A stretch of 64,000 nt of DNA from Saccharothrix longispora. Its GTDB lineage: Bacteria; Actinomycetota; Actinomycetes; Mycobacteriales; Pseudonocardiaceae. The stretch spans positions 124,001 through 188,000 of the forward strand of contig NZ_NSDM01000003.1 of the NCBI RefSeq assembly GCF_030852425.1, written 5' to 3'. A model generated the notes under the pieces. It was not told where the DNA came from and searched no databases. It worked only from the letters and a program-made list of their open reading frames with translations. Each line of letters starts with the position of its first letter. The first letter of the stretch is position 1. Made by a program: the position numbers and the translations under genes. Shown piece by piece: positions 32,237-41,653 of the stretch.

Positions 32237-33768
32237 CCTCGCGGATCATGGGCCTGCTGTGCTCCGCGCTCCTGCTGCTGACCTCGGCGGCTTGCACGTT
32301 CGGGTCCGCCACGGGCCAACCCGGCACGCGCGGCGAGGTGCCGGGTGACGTGCTGGCGCCGCCGCCGAAACCGCTCGCGCCGTGCGCCTGGTGGTACGGC
32401 ATCGGCGAGCCGCCGTCCTCGATGGAGATCAGGTTCGCCGCGCTGCACTACGACCTGGTGGTGCTCAACGCGACCGAGACCCTGGCGCTGCGCCGGCTCA
32501 AGAGGCTCAACCCGAAGGTGAAGGTGCTGGTCTACAAGGACTTGTCCAGCACCCGCAACTACCCCGGCGCGGTGATCGGCGACGTCGACGCGCCGTTGCT
32601 GCCCAGCGGGCTCGGGTACGTGAAGACCCAGCGCGACCAACCGCACTGGTTCGCGGTCGACACCACCGACGCGCGCATCGAGTGGAACGGCTACCCGAAG
32701 CACTGGCAGATGACGGTGTGGGACCCGGCCTACCAGAAGGCGTGGACGGACGCCGTCACCGCCGAGGTGGTGCGCGAGGGGTGGGACGGCGTGCTGGCGG
32801 ACAACGACTTCGCCTCGCTGAGGTACTACTCGACCGCCCTGCTGAAGGGCACCACGACCGCCGTCGAGACCGACCGGGTGATCCGCGAGGGCCTCGACGC
32901 GTTCCTGTCGACGGCGGGCGAGGCGCTGCACAAGGCCGGGAAGATGCTCATCCCGAACGTGTCCGAGTCGCACCTGACGGCCGGTCGGTGGTCGGCGCAC
33001 TCCCGGTACGACGGGGCGATGGAGGAGAACTTCGGGCTGCGCGACAGCGGCACCGGCGAGCTGCTCACGTTCAAGGGCAACGAGTTCAAGGAGCTGCGCG
33101 CCCAGGCCGCTCTCGGCGAGTCGTGGCTGCTGCTGGTCACGCACGTGAAGGGCGCGCGCGAGGAGCGGGTCGGCTACGCCACGGCGGCGCTGCTCGCGAG
33201 CCCGCACACGTGCTGGAACGGGGCGTCCACGGCGGACTACCGCCACCCGGACTGGTCGCCGTACCAGGAGGTCCCGCTGGGCGAGGCGACGGAGACCGCG
33301 AACCGCCTGCTCAACGGGGCCTGGGACCGCCGGTTCACGGGCGGGTACGTGGCCGTCAACCCGACCGCCACGACCGCCGAGGTCAACCCGCCGGAGGGAT
33401 ACCTGAACGTGGACACGGACCGGCCGGTGCCGAGCACGATCGAACTGGCGGCCGGTGACGCGGTGGTGCTGGTCAAGCCCTCGGGGCAGGACACGTCCGC
33501 TCCGGCCACGACGCCCACGCCGACCACGTTCACCCCGACCACGACCGCCATCACCACACCCGGGACGACCACCCAGCGACCGACCACCACGCCGACCACG
33601 CCGGAACCCACCACACCGGACCCCACCGCGTCCGAACCCGCCGCGCCGGAACCCACCACGCCGGCCGGCCCGACGACCACCGCCACGCCACCGGCCCCGG
33701 TGGTGCCGGGAGCACCACCGCCTGCGGCGAGGTATCAGGTCGTCGGCCGCCCGGTCAGCGACCGGTAG
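32218..33768 (+). CDS. Secreted glycosidase-like lipoprotein with Thr/Pro-rich tail
   Basis: 516 aa from GTG 32218, inside the end of the phosphoglycosyltransferase gene, so co-translated. Signal peptide with a weak lipobox ending at Cys26 (LTSAAC) suggests a lipoprotein. Residues about 50-415 resemble a TIM-barrel putative glycoside hydrolase (GHL-type): YDLVVLNAT, KVKVLVYKDLSS, EGWDGVLADNDF and LIPNVSES. Residues 430-505 are a Thr/Pro repeat-like stalk (TTPTPTTF, TTPTTPEPTT). It would hydrolyse or trim the exopolysaccharide at the cell surface, similar to polymer-specific hydrolases in such loci; catalytic residues were not assigned. It overlaps the convergent GT gene by 34 bases. Confidence 0.75.
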   Translation: MPKGSLTSRIMGLLCSALLLLTSAACTFGSATGQPGTRGEVPGDVLAPPPKPLAPCAWWYGIGEPPSSMEIRFAALHYDLVVLNATETLALRRLKRLNPKVKVLVYKDLSSTRNYPGAVIGDVDAPLLPSGLGYVKTQRDQPHWFAVDTTDARIEWNGYPKHWQMTVWDPAYQKAWTDAVTAEVVREGWDGVLADNDFASLRYYSTALLKGTTTAVETDRVIREGLDAFLSTAGEALHKAGKMLIPNVSESHLTAGRWSAHSRYDGAMEENFGLRDSGTGELLTFKGNEFKELRAQAALGESWLLLVTHVKGAREERVGYATAALLASPHTCWNGASTADYRHPDWSPYQEVPLGEATETANRLLNGAWDRRFTGGYVAVNPTATTAEVNPPEGYLNVDTDRPVPSTIELAAGDAVVLVKPSGQDTSAPATTPTPTTFTPTTTAITTPGTTTQRPTTTPTTPEPTTPDPTASEPAAPEPTTPAGPTTTATPPAPVVPGAPPPAARYQVVGRPVSDR

Positions 33769-34835
33769 AGGTCCAGGTGGCGGCGGGCGCAGGCGCGCGG
33801 GGTGAAGCGCTCCCCCGCCCGCTCGGCCAGCAGGCGGCCGGTGCGGGCCGGGTCGCGGTCGGCGAACACCGCGCGCAGGCGGGCGGCCAGGTCGGCCACG
33901 TCCCCCGGCACGGCCAGGTGGCCCGCGCCGCCCAGCATGTCGGCCACCCCGCCCGTGTCGGTGGCCACCACCGGCTTGCCCGCCGCCATCGCCTCGGCCA
34001 CCACCAGCGGCTGCTGTTCCATCGTGGACGGCAGCACCAGGGCGTCGTGGTGCCGCAGCAGCTCCGGCACGTCCGGGCGGAAGCCCAGGAACCGGACGCG
34101 GTCGCCCAGCGCCCGCGCAGACCGCTCGGCCAGGGCGCGCTGCGGGCCGTCGCCGACCACGGTCAGCGTGGCGTCGGCGGGCATCACGCCGGGCAGCGCC
34201 AGGGCGTCCAGCAGCGTGGTCAACCCCTTGCGCTCCACCAGCAACCCGACGAACACCAGCCGCCGCACCGGCCCCGCCGGCGGGTGCACGTGCGCCGGCT
34301 CCACGCAGTTGTCGATGTGCGCCAACCGCACCCCCGGCACGCGCAGCCGGGAGCTCAGGAAGCGGCCCATCGCCGGTGCGGGCACGACGGTCCGGTGCAC
34401 GGCCCGCGCGACGAGCGCGTCCGCCGCCAGCACGGTCCGCGTGTACGCCGACGGCGCGACCGCCCCGGGCACGCCCCGGAACCACTCCTCGCCCACGTCG
34501 TCGGGCACGCCGTGGTAGGTCTGCACCACCCGGTGGCTCAGCCGCAGCCCGGCGCCGACGAGCCCGGCCCGCCGGTCCTGCGCGTGCACCACGTCGGGCC
34601 GCCACGCCGCCACCACCGCCCGCGCACGCCGCCCGGCCCGCAGGTCGCCCTTCGCCGCGACCTCGACCGGCTCGTGGTGCCCGTGCAGCACCTCGGCGCC
34701 GCGCCGGGGCACCGGCCCGAACACCCGCACCTCCGCCTCGCCGGAGTCCAGCAGCGCCCGGGCCAGCCGCACGGTCACGTCGACCGGCCCGCCGCTGTCC
34801 TGGGTGAGCACGTACGCGACCCGCAACGGCCTCAC
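33735..34835 (-). CDS. GT4 glycosyltransferase (last gene of the polysaccharide operon)
   Basis: 366 aa from GTG 34835, overlapping the preceding stop (GTGA). GT-B fold: N-domain starts RVAYVLTQDSGGPVDVTV; the C-domain has VFVGLLVERKGLTTLLDAL, GDGPQRALAE and the donor-binding STMEQQPLVVAEAMAAG with Glu residues of the EX7E motif. Retaining transferase acting on the cytosolic lipid-linked intermediate. Sugar donor not predictable. Confidence 0.88.
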   Translation of the reverse strand: MRPLRVAYVLTQDSGGPVDVTVRLARALLDSGEAEVRVFGPVPRRGAEVLHGHHEPVEVAAKGDLRAGRRARAVVAAWRPDVVHAQDRRAGLVGAGLRLSHRVVQTYHGVPDDVGEEWFRGVPGAVAPSAYTRTVLAADALVARAVHRTVVPAPAMGRFLSSRLRVPGVRLAHIDNCVEPAHVHPPAGPVRRLVFVGLLVERKGLTTLLDALALPGVMPADATLTVVGDGPQRALAERSARALGDRVRFLGFRPDVPELLRHHDALVLPSTMEQQPLVVAEAMAAGKPVVATDTGGVADMLGGAGHLAVPGDVADLAARLRAVFADRDPARTGRLLAERAGERFTPRACARRHLDLYRSLTGRPTT

Positions 34836-35923
34836 CGGCCACCTCCCGGCGCGATCTTCTCCACCACCGTCGCCACCTGCTCCGCCACCTGCCGCCGGTC
34901 GAACAGCAGCTCGACCCGCCGCCGCCCCCGCACGCCCTCGCGGCGGGCGAGGGCCGGGTCCGCCAACCGGCGCGCGACGGCGGCGGCCAGCGCGGGGACG
35001 TCCCCGGCGGGCAGCACCGCGCCCGCGTCGCCGACGCCCTGCCGCACCCCGCTCACGTCGAACGCGACCACGGACCGGCCGCACGCCATCGCCTCCAGCG
35101 GCACCAGCGCCATCCCCTCGGCCCGTGACGGCACCACGACGACGTCCGCCGCCGCGTAGAAGTCGGCCACCGCGTCGGCGTGCCCCCACCACCGCACGGA
35201 CGGGTCGGCGCACCCGGAGCGCCACCGCCGCCCCATCGGCCCGTCGCCCACGAGCACGAGCCGCGCGCCGGGCACGGCCGCGCGCACGGCGGGCCACGCC
35301 GCGAGCAGCTGGTCCTGCCCCTTCAGCGGTGCGAGCCTGCCGACGCACACCGCCGTGGGCGCCTCGGGCAGCCCCAGCCGCAGCCGCGCGGCCCTGCGGT
35401 CGGCCGGGTGCAGCCGCTCGGTGTCGACGCCGTTGCACACGACCTCGGCCGGCCCGCCGACCCCCGCGTCCCGCCCGGTGCGCAGCTCGTCGTCGCTCAC
35501 GCACACCAGCTGGTGCGTCCAGCGCGCCGCCCACCGCTCCCAGGCCAGCGACAGCCGCCCGACGAGCCCGGTGGCGGTCTGGAACGACCACAGGTGCGGC
35601 TGGAACAGCGTCGGCCGCCGCCCGCGCAGCACGAGCCGCCCCACCAGGCCCGCCTTGGAGCTGTGCAGGTGCACGACGTCCGGGTCGAGGCGGCGCAGCA
35701 GCGCCCGCAACCGCACCCACTCCGCGACCGCGGACGGCCCGGGACCGCGGACGGCACGCCACTCGCGCACGTCGACCCCCGCTGCCCGGGCTCGGTCGGC
35801 GAGCGGCCCCGGCGGGCACACCACCGCCACCGCCCACCCCGCCGAGCACTGCGCCACCGCCAGCTCCAGCACCACCGCGGCGACGCCGGCCGTCACGGGT
35901 TGGCTCACGTGCACGACCCTCAC
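34832..35923 (-). CDS. GT4 glycosyltransferase
   Basis: 363 aa; GTG 35923 overlaps the flippase stop (GTGA). GT-B fold: HVSQPVTAGVAAVVLEL at the start, PDVVHLHSSKAGLVGRL, CVGRLAPLKGQDQLL and the EX7E-type region SRAEGMALVPLEAMACG. A stretch 15 codons upstream is open but has no family match, so the GTG is preferred. It extends the repeat unit together with its neighbours; donor unknown. Confidence 0.88.
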   Translation of the reverse strand: MRVVHVSQPVTAGVAAVVLELAVAQCSAGWAVAVVCPPGPLADRARAAGVDVREWRAVRGPGPSAVAEWVRLRALLRRLDPDVVHLHSSKAGLVGRLVLRGRRPTLFQPHLWSFQTATGLVGRLSLAWERWAARWTHQLVCVSDDELRTGRDAGVGGPAEVVCNGVDTERLHPADRRAARLRLGLPEAPTAVCVGRLAPLKGQDQLLAAWPAVRAAVPGARLVLVGDGPMGRRWRSGCADPSVRWWGHADAVADFYAAADVVVVPSRAEGMALVPLEAMACGRSVVAFDVSGVRQGVGDAGAVLPAGDVPALAAAVARRLADPALARREGVRGRRRVELLFDRRQVAEQVATVVEKIAPGGGR

Positions 35924-37317
35924 CGCCGCAGCACCTCCCTGTTCGTCAGCACCACGACCGCGCCGCACACCGCCACCAGCAACACCCCCTCCACGAGCGC
36001 GCCGGGCACCGACCCGGGCGGTCCGAACACGTCACCGGCGGCGTGCGCGACCACCGCGCAGCAGCCGGCCGCCGCGAGCACCCCGGCCGCGCCGCGCAGC
36101 ACCGACCGGATCGGCGGGGCCAGGCCGCGCCGGGCCAGGGCGCGCCACGTCACCGGCACCAGCGCCCACGCCGACACCGCCTGCACGAGGGCCACCGCGA
36201 CGACGCCGTACCGGGTGAACAGCGCCAGCCCGGTGACGAGCACGCCGAGGTGCGTCACCTCCAGCGCCAGGTAGCGGCGGGCGTGGCCGGCAGCCTTGAG
36301 CACCTGGTACCAGACGTGCAGCAGACCGATGCCCAGGCCGTAGAGGCACAGCAGGGCCAGCGGGAGCGCCGCGCCCGCCCAGCGGTCGCCGAACACCACG
36401 ACCCGGTCGGCCAGCACGGCGGTCACCGCGTACAGCCCGCCGGTGAGCACCAGCACGGCCAGTGTGAACCGACCGACCACTTCGGACAGGTCACGCCCCT
36501 CGCGCAGGTACCGCGCGCACAGCGGCAGCAGGACGCCGCCGAGGACCACCGCGACCAGGATGTAGGGCACCCAGGCGATCCGGTACGCCAGCGAGTACAC
36601 GCCGACCGCCTCCGCGCCCAGCACGCGGGCGACGGCCAGGTAGTCCAGGTTGATCAGCAGCACGGCCACCAGCGCGCCGGGACCCACGACCGCGATCCAG
36701 GCCAGCGCCTCCCGCGCGGCGGCGGCGTCCCACAGCGGGCGCACCCGCACGCCGACGACGACGCCCAGCACCGGTTGCGCGACCGCCGTGCACAGCAGGC
36801 CGACGACCAGCGAGTGCGGCCCCGCCCCGGCCGCGGCGAGCGCGATCGTGACGGCCGCGCCGAGCACGGCCGAGCCGGCGTCGGGCAGCAGCCGCCGCCG
36901 GAAGTCCAGCTCGCGGTGCAGCAGCCCCATCTGCACACCCGCCACGGCCGAGAACGGCAGGCTCAGCGCGGCCGGCCGCACCAGCGTCGCGACCGGGGCG
37001 TCCAGCACGTCGGCGACGGCGTCGGCCGCCAGCACCAGGCCCACCGCGAGCACCAGCCCGGTGCCCGCGCTGAGCACCAGCAGCGTGCCGGCCACCCGTC
37101 GCGGGTCGAGCCCGGTGCGGCTCACCACGTCGTACACGCCCATGGACTGCACGACCTGGCCGATGTTCACCAGGGCCACCGCGAGCGCCACCAGGCCGAG
37201 CCCCTCGGAGGTGAGGAACGCGGCGAGCACGAGCGTCACGGCCATCTGGCTGCCCTTGCCGAGCAGGTTGACCAGGAACAGCCACAGCGAGCCGCGCACG
37301 GCGACGTGCCCGGTCAC
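35920..37317 (-). CDS. Wzx-like oligosaccharide flippase
   Basis: 465 aa, GTG 37317 overlapping the previous stop. Twelve or more hydrophobic segments with the polysaccharide-biosynthesis (MATE/MOP) pattern: LFLVNLLGKGSQMAVTLVLAAF at the N-terminus, and repeated amphipathic helices such as LGAEAVGVYSLAYRIAWVP near the middle. Function: moving the undecaprenyl-linked repeat across the membrane. Adjacent GTs and a ligase support this. Gene set is of the Wzx/Wzy-dependent type. Confidence 0.88.
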   Translation of the reverse strand: MTGHVAVRGSLWLFLVNLLGKGSQMAVTLVLAAFLTSEGLGLVALAVALVNIGQVVQSMGVYDVVSRTGLDPRRVAGTLLVLSAGTGLVLAVGLVLAADAVADVLDAPVATLVRPAALSLPFSAVAGVQMGLLHRELDFRRRLLPDAGSAVLGAAVTIALAAAGAGPHSLVVGLLCTAVAQPVLGVVVGVRVRPLWDAAAAREALAWIAVVGPGALVAVLLINLDYLAVARVLGAEAVGVYSLAYRIAWVPYILVAVVLGGVLLPLCARYLREGRDLSEVVGRFTLAVLVLTGGLYAVTAVLADRVVVFGDRWAGAALPLALLCLYGLGIGLLHVWYQVLKAAGHARRYLALEVTHLGVLVTGLALFTRYGVVAVALVQAVSAWALVPVTWRALARRGLAPPIRSVLRGAAGVLAAAGCCAVVAHAAGDVFGPPGSVPGALVEGVLLVAVCGAVVVLTNREVLRR

Positions 37318-38537
37318 GTCCGCGCGGACCGTGCGGCGACCACGACCAGGACCCAGGCGGCGACCAGCGCCACGCCGTCGACCGTCACGTCCACGCGCGG
37401 ACCGAGGACGTCCCGGGCCGCCGTGCTCACGAAGTGCAGGTGCGCGAACGGCACCGCGACCGCGAGCAGCGCCCACCCGAGCCACCGGTCCCGCCCGCGC
37501 CACCACAGGGCGGCGACCGCCGCCGCCGACGGCACGGCGATCAGCACGTCACCGGGCTGGTGCACCGCGCAGACCACCACGGCCAGGCAGGTGAGCAGGT
37601 CCGCGACCTCGACCGCCCCCGCGCGGTCGAGGCGCCGCGCCGACACCGCGCTCACCACGAGCACGCCGACCAGCACCAGGCCCTCCGCGCCCGGCGGCAG
37701 CCACCCGGTGACGCGGTGGACCACGGCGGCGACGTCCACGCGTTGCGCCGTCATCGAGTCCACCGCGCCGTACGCGGTGGCGCCGGCGTGCTCCAGGTTC
37801 GCCGCGACGGCGTCCAGGAAGGACCCGACGCCGTCGCGCACCACCAGGGGTGCCAGCACCACCAGGGACGCCACCGCCGCGACGGCCGTGCCGGTCAGCG
37901 CCACCCGGCGCGACCCGCGCGCGAACAGCAGCAGTGCCAGCGGCAGGCCGAACTGGGGCTTGAGCCACGCCAGCGCGAGCGCCGCCGCCGCCCAGCGCGG
38001 GTGCCGGTCGCGGGCCAGCAGCGCGCCGGCCGCGCCGACCGCGATCAGCGGGTTGACCTGACCCACGTACAGCTGCGCCTTGCCGACCTGGCTGAGCAGC
38101 AGCAGGGCCGCGACCACCGCCGTGCCCAGGGCGAGCGGCACGTGCGGGCGCAGCCGGCCCGCCGCGAGGACGGCCAGCGCCAGCAGCAGCACCAGGGACG
38201 CCAGGGCGAACGCCACCGCGCCCACCCGGTAGCCGGGCAACGCGAACGGGGCGTGCAGCAGCAGGTGGTACGGCTGGTAGAGGTTGAAGTTCTGCCGCAC
38301 CGGCCAGTGCGCGAACATCACCGCCGGGTGGTACGGGTTGCCGCCGTCGAGGAACTCGCGGATCGGGAAGTACAGCGCGTCGCGGAAGTCCTGCATCCGC
38401 TCCTCGGGCAGGTTCGCCCGGGTCGGCGTCGGCACCCGCCACGCGGGCAGCAGCGCCCGCCACGCGGCGAGCGCGCCGACCAGCGCGACCGCCGCCGCGA
38501 GCAACCGGGTGCGCCGGGCGTGCGCCACCGTCGTCAC
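37314..38537 (-). CDS. GT87/DUF2029-like membrane glycosyltransferase
   Basis: 407 aa, GTG 38537 overlapping the stop of the Wzz-like gene. Ten or so transmembrane segments with an early extracytoplasmic loop containing ALYFPIREFLDGGNPYHP, and later LLSQVGKAQLYVGQVNPLIAVG and WLKPQFGLPLALLLF, which are marks of polyprenyl-phosphomannose-dependent GT-C enzymes (DUF2029, GT87). It would add a sugar to the polymer outside the membrane. Membership is by pattern; the donor is unknown. Confidence 0.8.
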   Translation of the reverse strand: MTTVAHARRTRLLAAAVALVGALAAWRALLPAWRVPTPTRANLPEERMQDFRDALYFPIREFLDGGNPYHPAVMFAHWPVRQNFNLYQPYHLLLHAPFALPGYRVGAVAFALASLVLLLALAVLAAGRLRPHVPLALGTAVVAALLLLSQVGKAQLYVGQVNPLIAVGAAGALLARDRHPRWAAAALALAWLKPQFGLPLALLLFARGSRRVALTGTAVAAVASLVVLAPLVVRDGVGSFLDAVAANLEHAGATAYGAVDSMTAQRVDVAAVVHRVTGWLPPGAEGLVLVGVLVVSAVSARRLDRAGAVEVADLLTCLAVVVCAVHQPGDVLIAVPSAAAVAALWWRGRDRWLGWALLAVAVPFAHLHFVSTAARDVLGPRVDVTVDGVALVAAWVLVVVAARSART

Positions 38538-39409
38538 GACAGCACCACCGCGACGACGGTGGCGCCGGCGGGCAGCGACCCGACCACGGCGGCCAGCTCC
38601 TCCTGCCGACCGCCGCCCGGCACGACCGCGACGACCGCGTCGCCGTCGGCGGGCTCGGAGGTCTTGTCGGGCAGGGCGGCGGCCAGCTCCTCGGCCCGGT
38701 CGGTCAGGTCCGGCACGACGGCGACGACGCGGGCGGGCCGCGCGGACGCCGCGCACAGCACGGTCAGCCGCTCCACCAGGTCGGGGTCGTCGTCGTCCAG
38801 CACGGTCACCGGGTGCCGCACGCCCCCCGAGGCCAGCGCGGCCCGGACCTGGTCGCGGGGGCGCGTGCGGCGCAGGTGCCGGGCGGCCCACGTGCCGAGG
38901 CCCGCGACGACGGCGGCGACCAGGGCGAGCCCGGACGCCAGCGTCCGGTCCGGGGCCACGCGGGTGGTCTCCGGTCGGTCGAGCAGCCGCAGCCGGGCGG
39001 CCGGGGCGAGCAGGTCGACGTCCACCACGGCCCGCGCGATCCGCCCGGCGGCCAGCGCGGCCTGCTCGGCGGTCGGCGCGCGCACGGACAGGCGGGCCAG
39101 GCCCGAGGTGGGCACCAGCTCGACCGACACCCGGCCCGCCAACTCCTCCGTGGTGGTGCCCAGCTCGTCGGCGGTCGCGCTCAGCACGGACGGGCTGCGC
39201 GCCAGCTCCACCAGCGCGGGCAGCGACAGCGCGACCACCTCGCCGAACCCGGCCGTGCCCGGTTCGGCCGCCGCGGGTCCGGCGAGCAGCCCGACGCGGC
39301 TCTCGTACTCCTCGCCGCGCACCTCGACGGCCAGCAGCACGGCGGCGGCGACCAGCAGCGCCGCCCCGAGGCTCGTGACCAGGTGCCGTTTCACCGGTTG
39401 CCGCTTCAC
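38534..39409 (-). CDS. Wzz/YveK-like polysaccharide chain-length protein without kinase
   Basis: 291 aa from GTG 39409 (GTGA overlap). One membrane segment near residue 11-30 and a second near 155-175 flank an extracytoplasmic region (GEEYESRVGLLAG to RLLDRPETTRVAP), as in Wzz/YveK co-polymerase domains. The cytosolic tail (190-291) resembles the nucleotide-binding region of BY-kinase-type proteins but lacks an obvious Walker A, so it appears inactive as a kinase. Role: controls polymer length or export. No cognate tyrosine phosphatase is nearby. Confidence 0.75.
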   Translation of the reverse strand: MKRQPVKRHLVTSLGAALLVAAAVLLAVEVRGEEYESRVGLLAGPAAAEPGTAGFGEVVALSLPALVELARSPSVLSATADELGTTTEELAGRVSVELVPTSGLARLSVRAPTAEQAALAAGRIARAVVDVDLLAPAARLRLLDRPETTRVAPDRTLASGLALVAAVVAGLGTWAARHLRRTRPRDQVRAALASGGVRHPVTVLDDDDPDLVERLTVLCAASARPARVVAVVPDLTDRAEELAAALPDKTSEPADGDAVVAVVPGGGRQEELAAVVGSLPAGATVVAVVLS

Positions 39410-40482
39410 GCGCGCTCCCCGCCGACCGCGGTGCGCAGCAGTTCGTCGTAGGACCGCATGAGCAGGGCCGGGTCGTGGGCGCGGCGCACCGACGCGCGGC
39501 CCGCCTGGCCGAGCGCCGACCGGGCCCGCTCGTCGAACAGCAGCGAGCGCAGCGCCTCCGCCGTGGCGGCCGGGTCGCGGCGGGGCACGACGACACCGCC
39601 GCCGCCGGCGAGTGCCTGGCGCACGCCGTCGACGTCGGTCGCCACCACCGGGCGGCCCGCCGTGAGCGATTCCAGCACCGCGACCGGCATGCCCTCCCAG
39701 TCGCTGGTGAGGACGGTGAGGTCGGCGGCGGCGAGCAGGTCGGGCACGTCGCAGCGGTTGCCGAGGAACGCCACCCGGTCCGCGACGCCGAGGTCGGCGG
39801 CGAGGTGCGCCAGGTCGGGCCGCAGCGGGCCGTCGCCGGCGAGCCACAGCACGGCGTCGCCGCCCAGTCGCGCCCACGCCTCCAGCAGTACGTCGTGCCG
39901 CTTCTGCGGGACGAGCCGGGCCGGGCACAACGCGACCGGCACGTCCGGGCCGACGCCGTGCACCGCGCGGACCGCGTCGCGGTCGACCCGCTCGCGCTGC
40001 GGGAACACCGCGTTCGGGATGACCACCGGGTCGGTGACGCCCGCGGCGCGCAGCCGTTCGGCGGTGGCGTCGGCGACCGCGACCACCGTGCGCGAGGTGC
40101 GGCGCAGGATGCGGGCCGCGCCCTCGTAGTCGGCGTCGGCGACGCCGTGGAACACGGTCAGCAGCGGCACCCTGCGCGGCAGCACGGCGAGCCGGGCGAC
40201 GAGGCTCGCCGACACGTTGTGCGCCAGCACCACCTCGGGTCGGAAGCTGCGGACGGCGGCCTTGGCCGCGGTGGTGGCGCGCAGCACGCCGGTCGCCTTG
40301 CGCCGGGCCACCGGCACGGTGAACGTGGGCACGCCGAGCGCGCGCAGCGCCTCCGCCCGGTGCCCGCCGCCGCTGGCCACGGCCGAGTGCCAGCCGAACT
40401 CCCCGCCGGCGCGGGCCATCCCGGCGACCAGGGCTTCGGCGCCCCCGGTCCCCATCTCACTGATCACGTGGAGCACACGCAA
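39406..40482 (-). CDS. GT4 glycosyltransferase
   Basis: 358 aa from TTG 40482 (AGGAG upstream at 11 bases), or GTG 40476. GT-B fold with HVISEMGTGGAEALVAG, VLAHNVSASLVARLA, LCPARLVPQKRHDVLLEAW, GDGPLRPDLA and DWEGMPVAVLESLTAGRP (EX7E motif). It overlaps the preceding ligase gene by 26 bases. One of three GT4 genes of the operon. Confidence 0.87.
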   Translation of the reverse strand: MRVLHVISEMGTGGAEALVAGMARAGGEFGWHSAVASGGGHRAEALRALGVPTFTVPVARRKATGVLRATTAAKAAVRSFRPEVVLAHNVSASLVARLAVLPRRVPLLTVFHGVADADYEGAARILRRTSRTVVAVADATAERLRAAGVTDPVVIPNAVFPQRERVDRDAVRAVHGVGPDVPVALCPARLVPQKRHDVLLEAWARLGGDAVLWLAGDGPLRPDLAHLAADLGVADRVAFLGNRCDVPDLLAAADLTVLTSDWEGMPVAVLESLTAGRPVVATDVDGVRQALAGGGGVVVPRRDPAATAEALRSLLFDERARSALGQAGRASVRRAHDPALLMRSYDELLRTAVGGERA

Positions 40483-41653
40483 CGTCGCTCGTTCTCCTCA
40501 GACGCAGGTGGGCCGCGGCGACGACCGCCACCAGCGACCACAACGGCAGGTAGTACTGCTGGGACAGGAAGGTCGAGGCGACCACGACCGCGATCAGGGA
40601 CGCCTGGACGGCGACGACCGGCAGCGGGTCGGCGGTGGCGCGCAGGACGCGCTCGCCCGTGACGGCGGTCAGCGCGAGGAGCGCGGCGAACAGGGCGAAC
40701 CCGGGCAGGCCCAGTTCGGCCGCGACCTCCAGGTACATGTTGTGCGCGACCGGGGACTGCTCGTCGATCTCGGCGTTGCGCGAGGCCGCCGGGTAGCCGG
40801 CGCGGAACCCGCCGGGGCCGACGCCGAGGCCGGGGTGTTCGGCGAGCATCCGGGCGGCGGCCTGCCAGCGCAGCTCGCGGGTGTCGACGTTGGTGCCCGC
40901 GACGTGGGTCTTCTCCCGGAGGGCCCGGTCCAGCTCGGGCCCGAAGAGCAGCACCGCGACCGCGCCGACCGCGACCAGCGCGCCGGCCGCGACCGCGAGG
41001 GCCTTGAGCGGCAGCGCCCGCCGGGCGAGCAGCCACGCGACGGCGGCGGTGAGCGCCAGTCCCCCGCCGCGCGAGAACGTCGCCGCCGCACCGGCCGCGA
41101 GCGTGGTGGCGGCGACGGCCAGCGCGGCGGTGCGGGCGCGTCCCGGCGCGCGCAGGGCGACGAGCAGCGGCAGGGCGGCGACCAGGAAGTAGGCGAGGTC
41201 GTTCGGGTCCTCCAGCGGCCCGGTGGCGCGGGTCTCGCCGAGCACCACGATGCTGTGCAGCGCGCCGCCGGCCGCGACGACCGCGCCGGCCACCGCGGCG
41301 GCGAGGACGGCCCGGATCGGCAACTCCCGCGCGACCACGTCGATCAGCACGACCGTGACCAGCAGGAACGGCAGCCAGCGCAGCGCGTACTCCAGCGTGT
41401 ACGCACCTCCCGCGTGCAGCGCCGAGGACGCGAGGAGCACCACCGCGAACAGGCCGAGCACGGCGTGCACCGGGTGGGGTTCGGGCGCCCGGCGCTGTCG
41501 CGCGCGCACCACCGCCCAGGTCGTCACGAGCAGCGCGGGCACCACCTTGGCGAGCTGGCCGTGCACCTGGAGCAGGTAGCCCTCCAGCGGCGCGGCGAAG
41601 ACCGTCGCGCACGCGGAGAAGCGCAGCAACCCGCTCAGGTCCGGCGGGGTCAT
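40457..41653 (-). CDS. O-antigen ligase/polymerase (Wzy/WaaL-like)
   Basis: 398 aa, ATG 41653 overlapping the previous stop (ATGA). About eleven transmembrane helices. The family's large periplasmic loop follows at about residue 250-330 (LREKTHVAGTNVDTRELRW, then HPGLGVGPGGFR and AHNMYLEVAAELGLPGF), the Wzy_C signature. It polymerises or ligates lipid-linked repeats on the outer face of the membrane. Its place between the deacetylase and the GTs is typical of exopolysaccharide loci. Confidence 0.86.
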   Translation of the reverse strand: MTPPDLSGLLRFSACATVFAAPLEGYLLQVHGQLAKVVPALLVTTWAVVRARQRRAPEPHPVHAVLGLFAVVLLASSALHAGGAYTLEYALRWLPFLLVTVVLIDVVARELPIRAVLAAAVAGAVVAAGGALHSIVVLGETRATGPLEDPNDLAYFLVAALPLLVALRAPGRARTAALAVAATTLAAGAAATFSRGGGLALTAAVAWLLARRALPLKALAVAAGALVAVGAVAVLLFGPELDRALREKTHVAGTNVDTRELRWQAAARMLAEHPGLGVGPGGFRAGYPAASRNAEIDEQSPVAHNMYLEVAAELGLPGFALFAALLALTAVTGERVLRATADPLPVVAVQASLIAVVVASTFLSQQYYLPLWSLVAVVAAAHLRLRRTSDVACAPRDQ

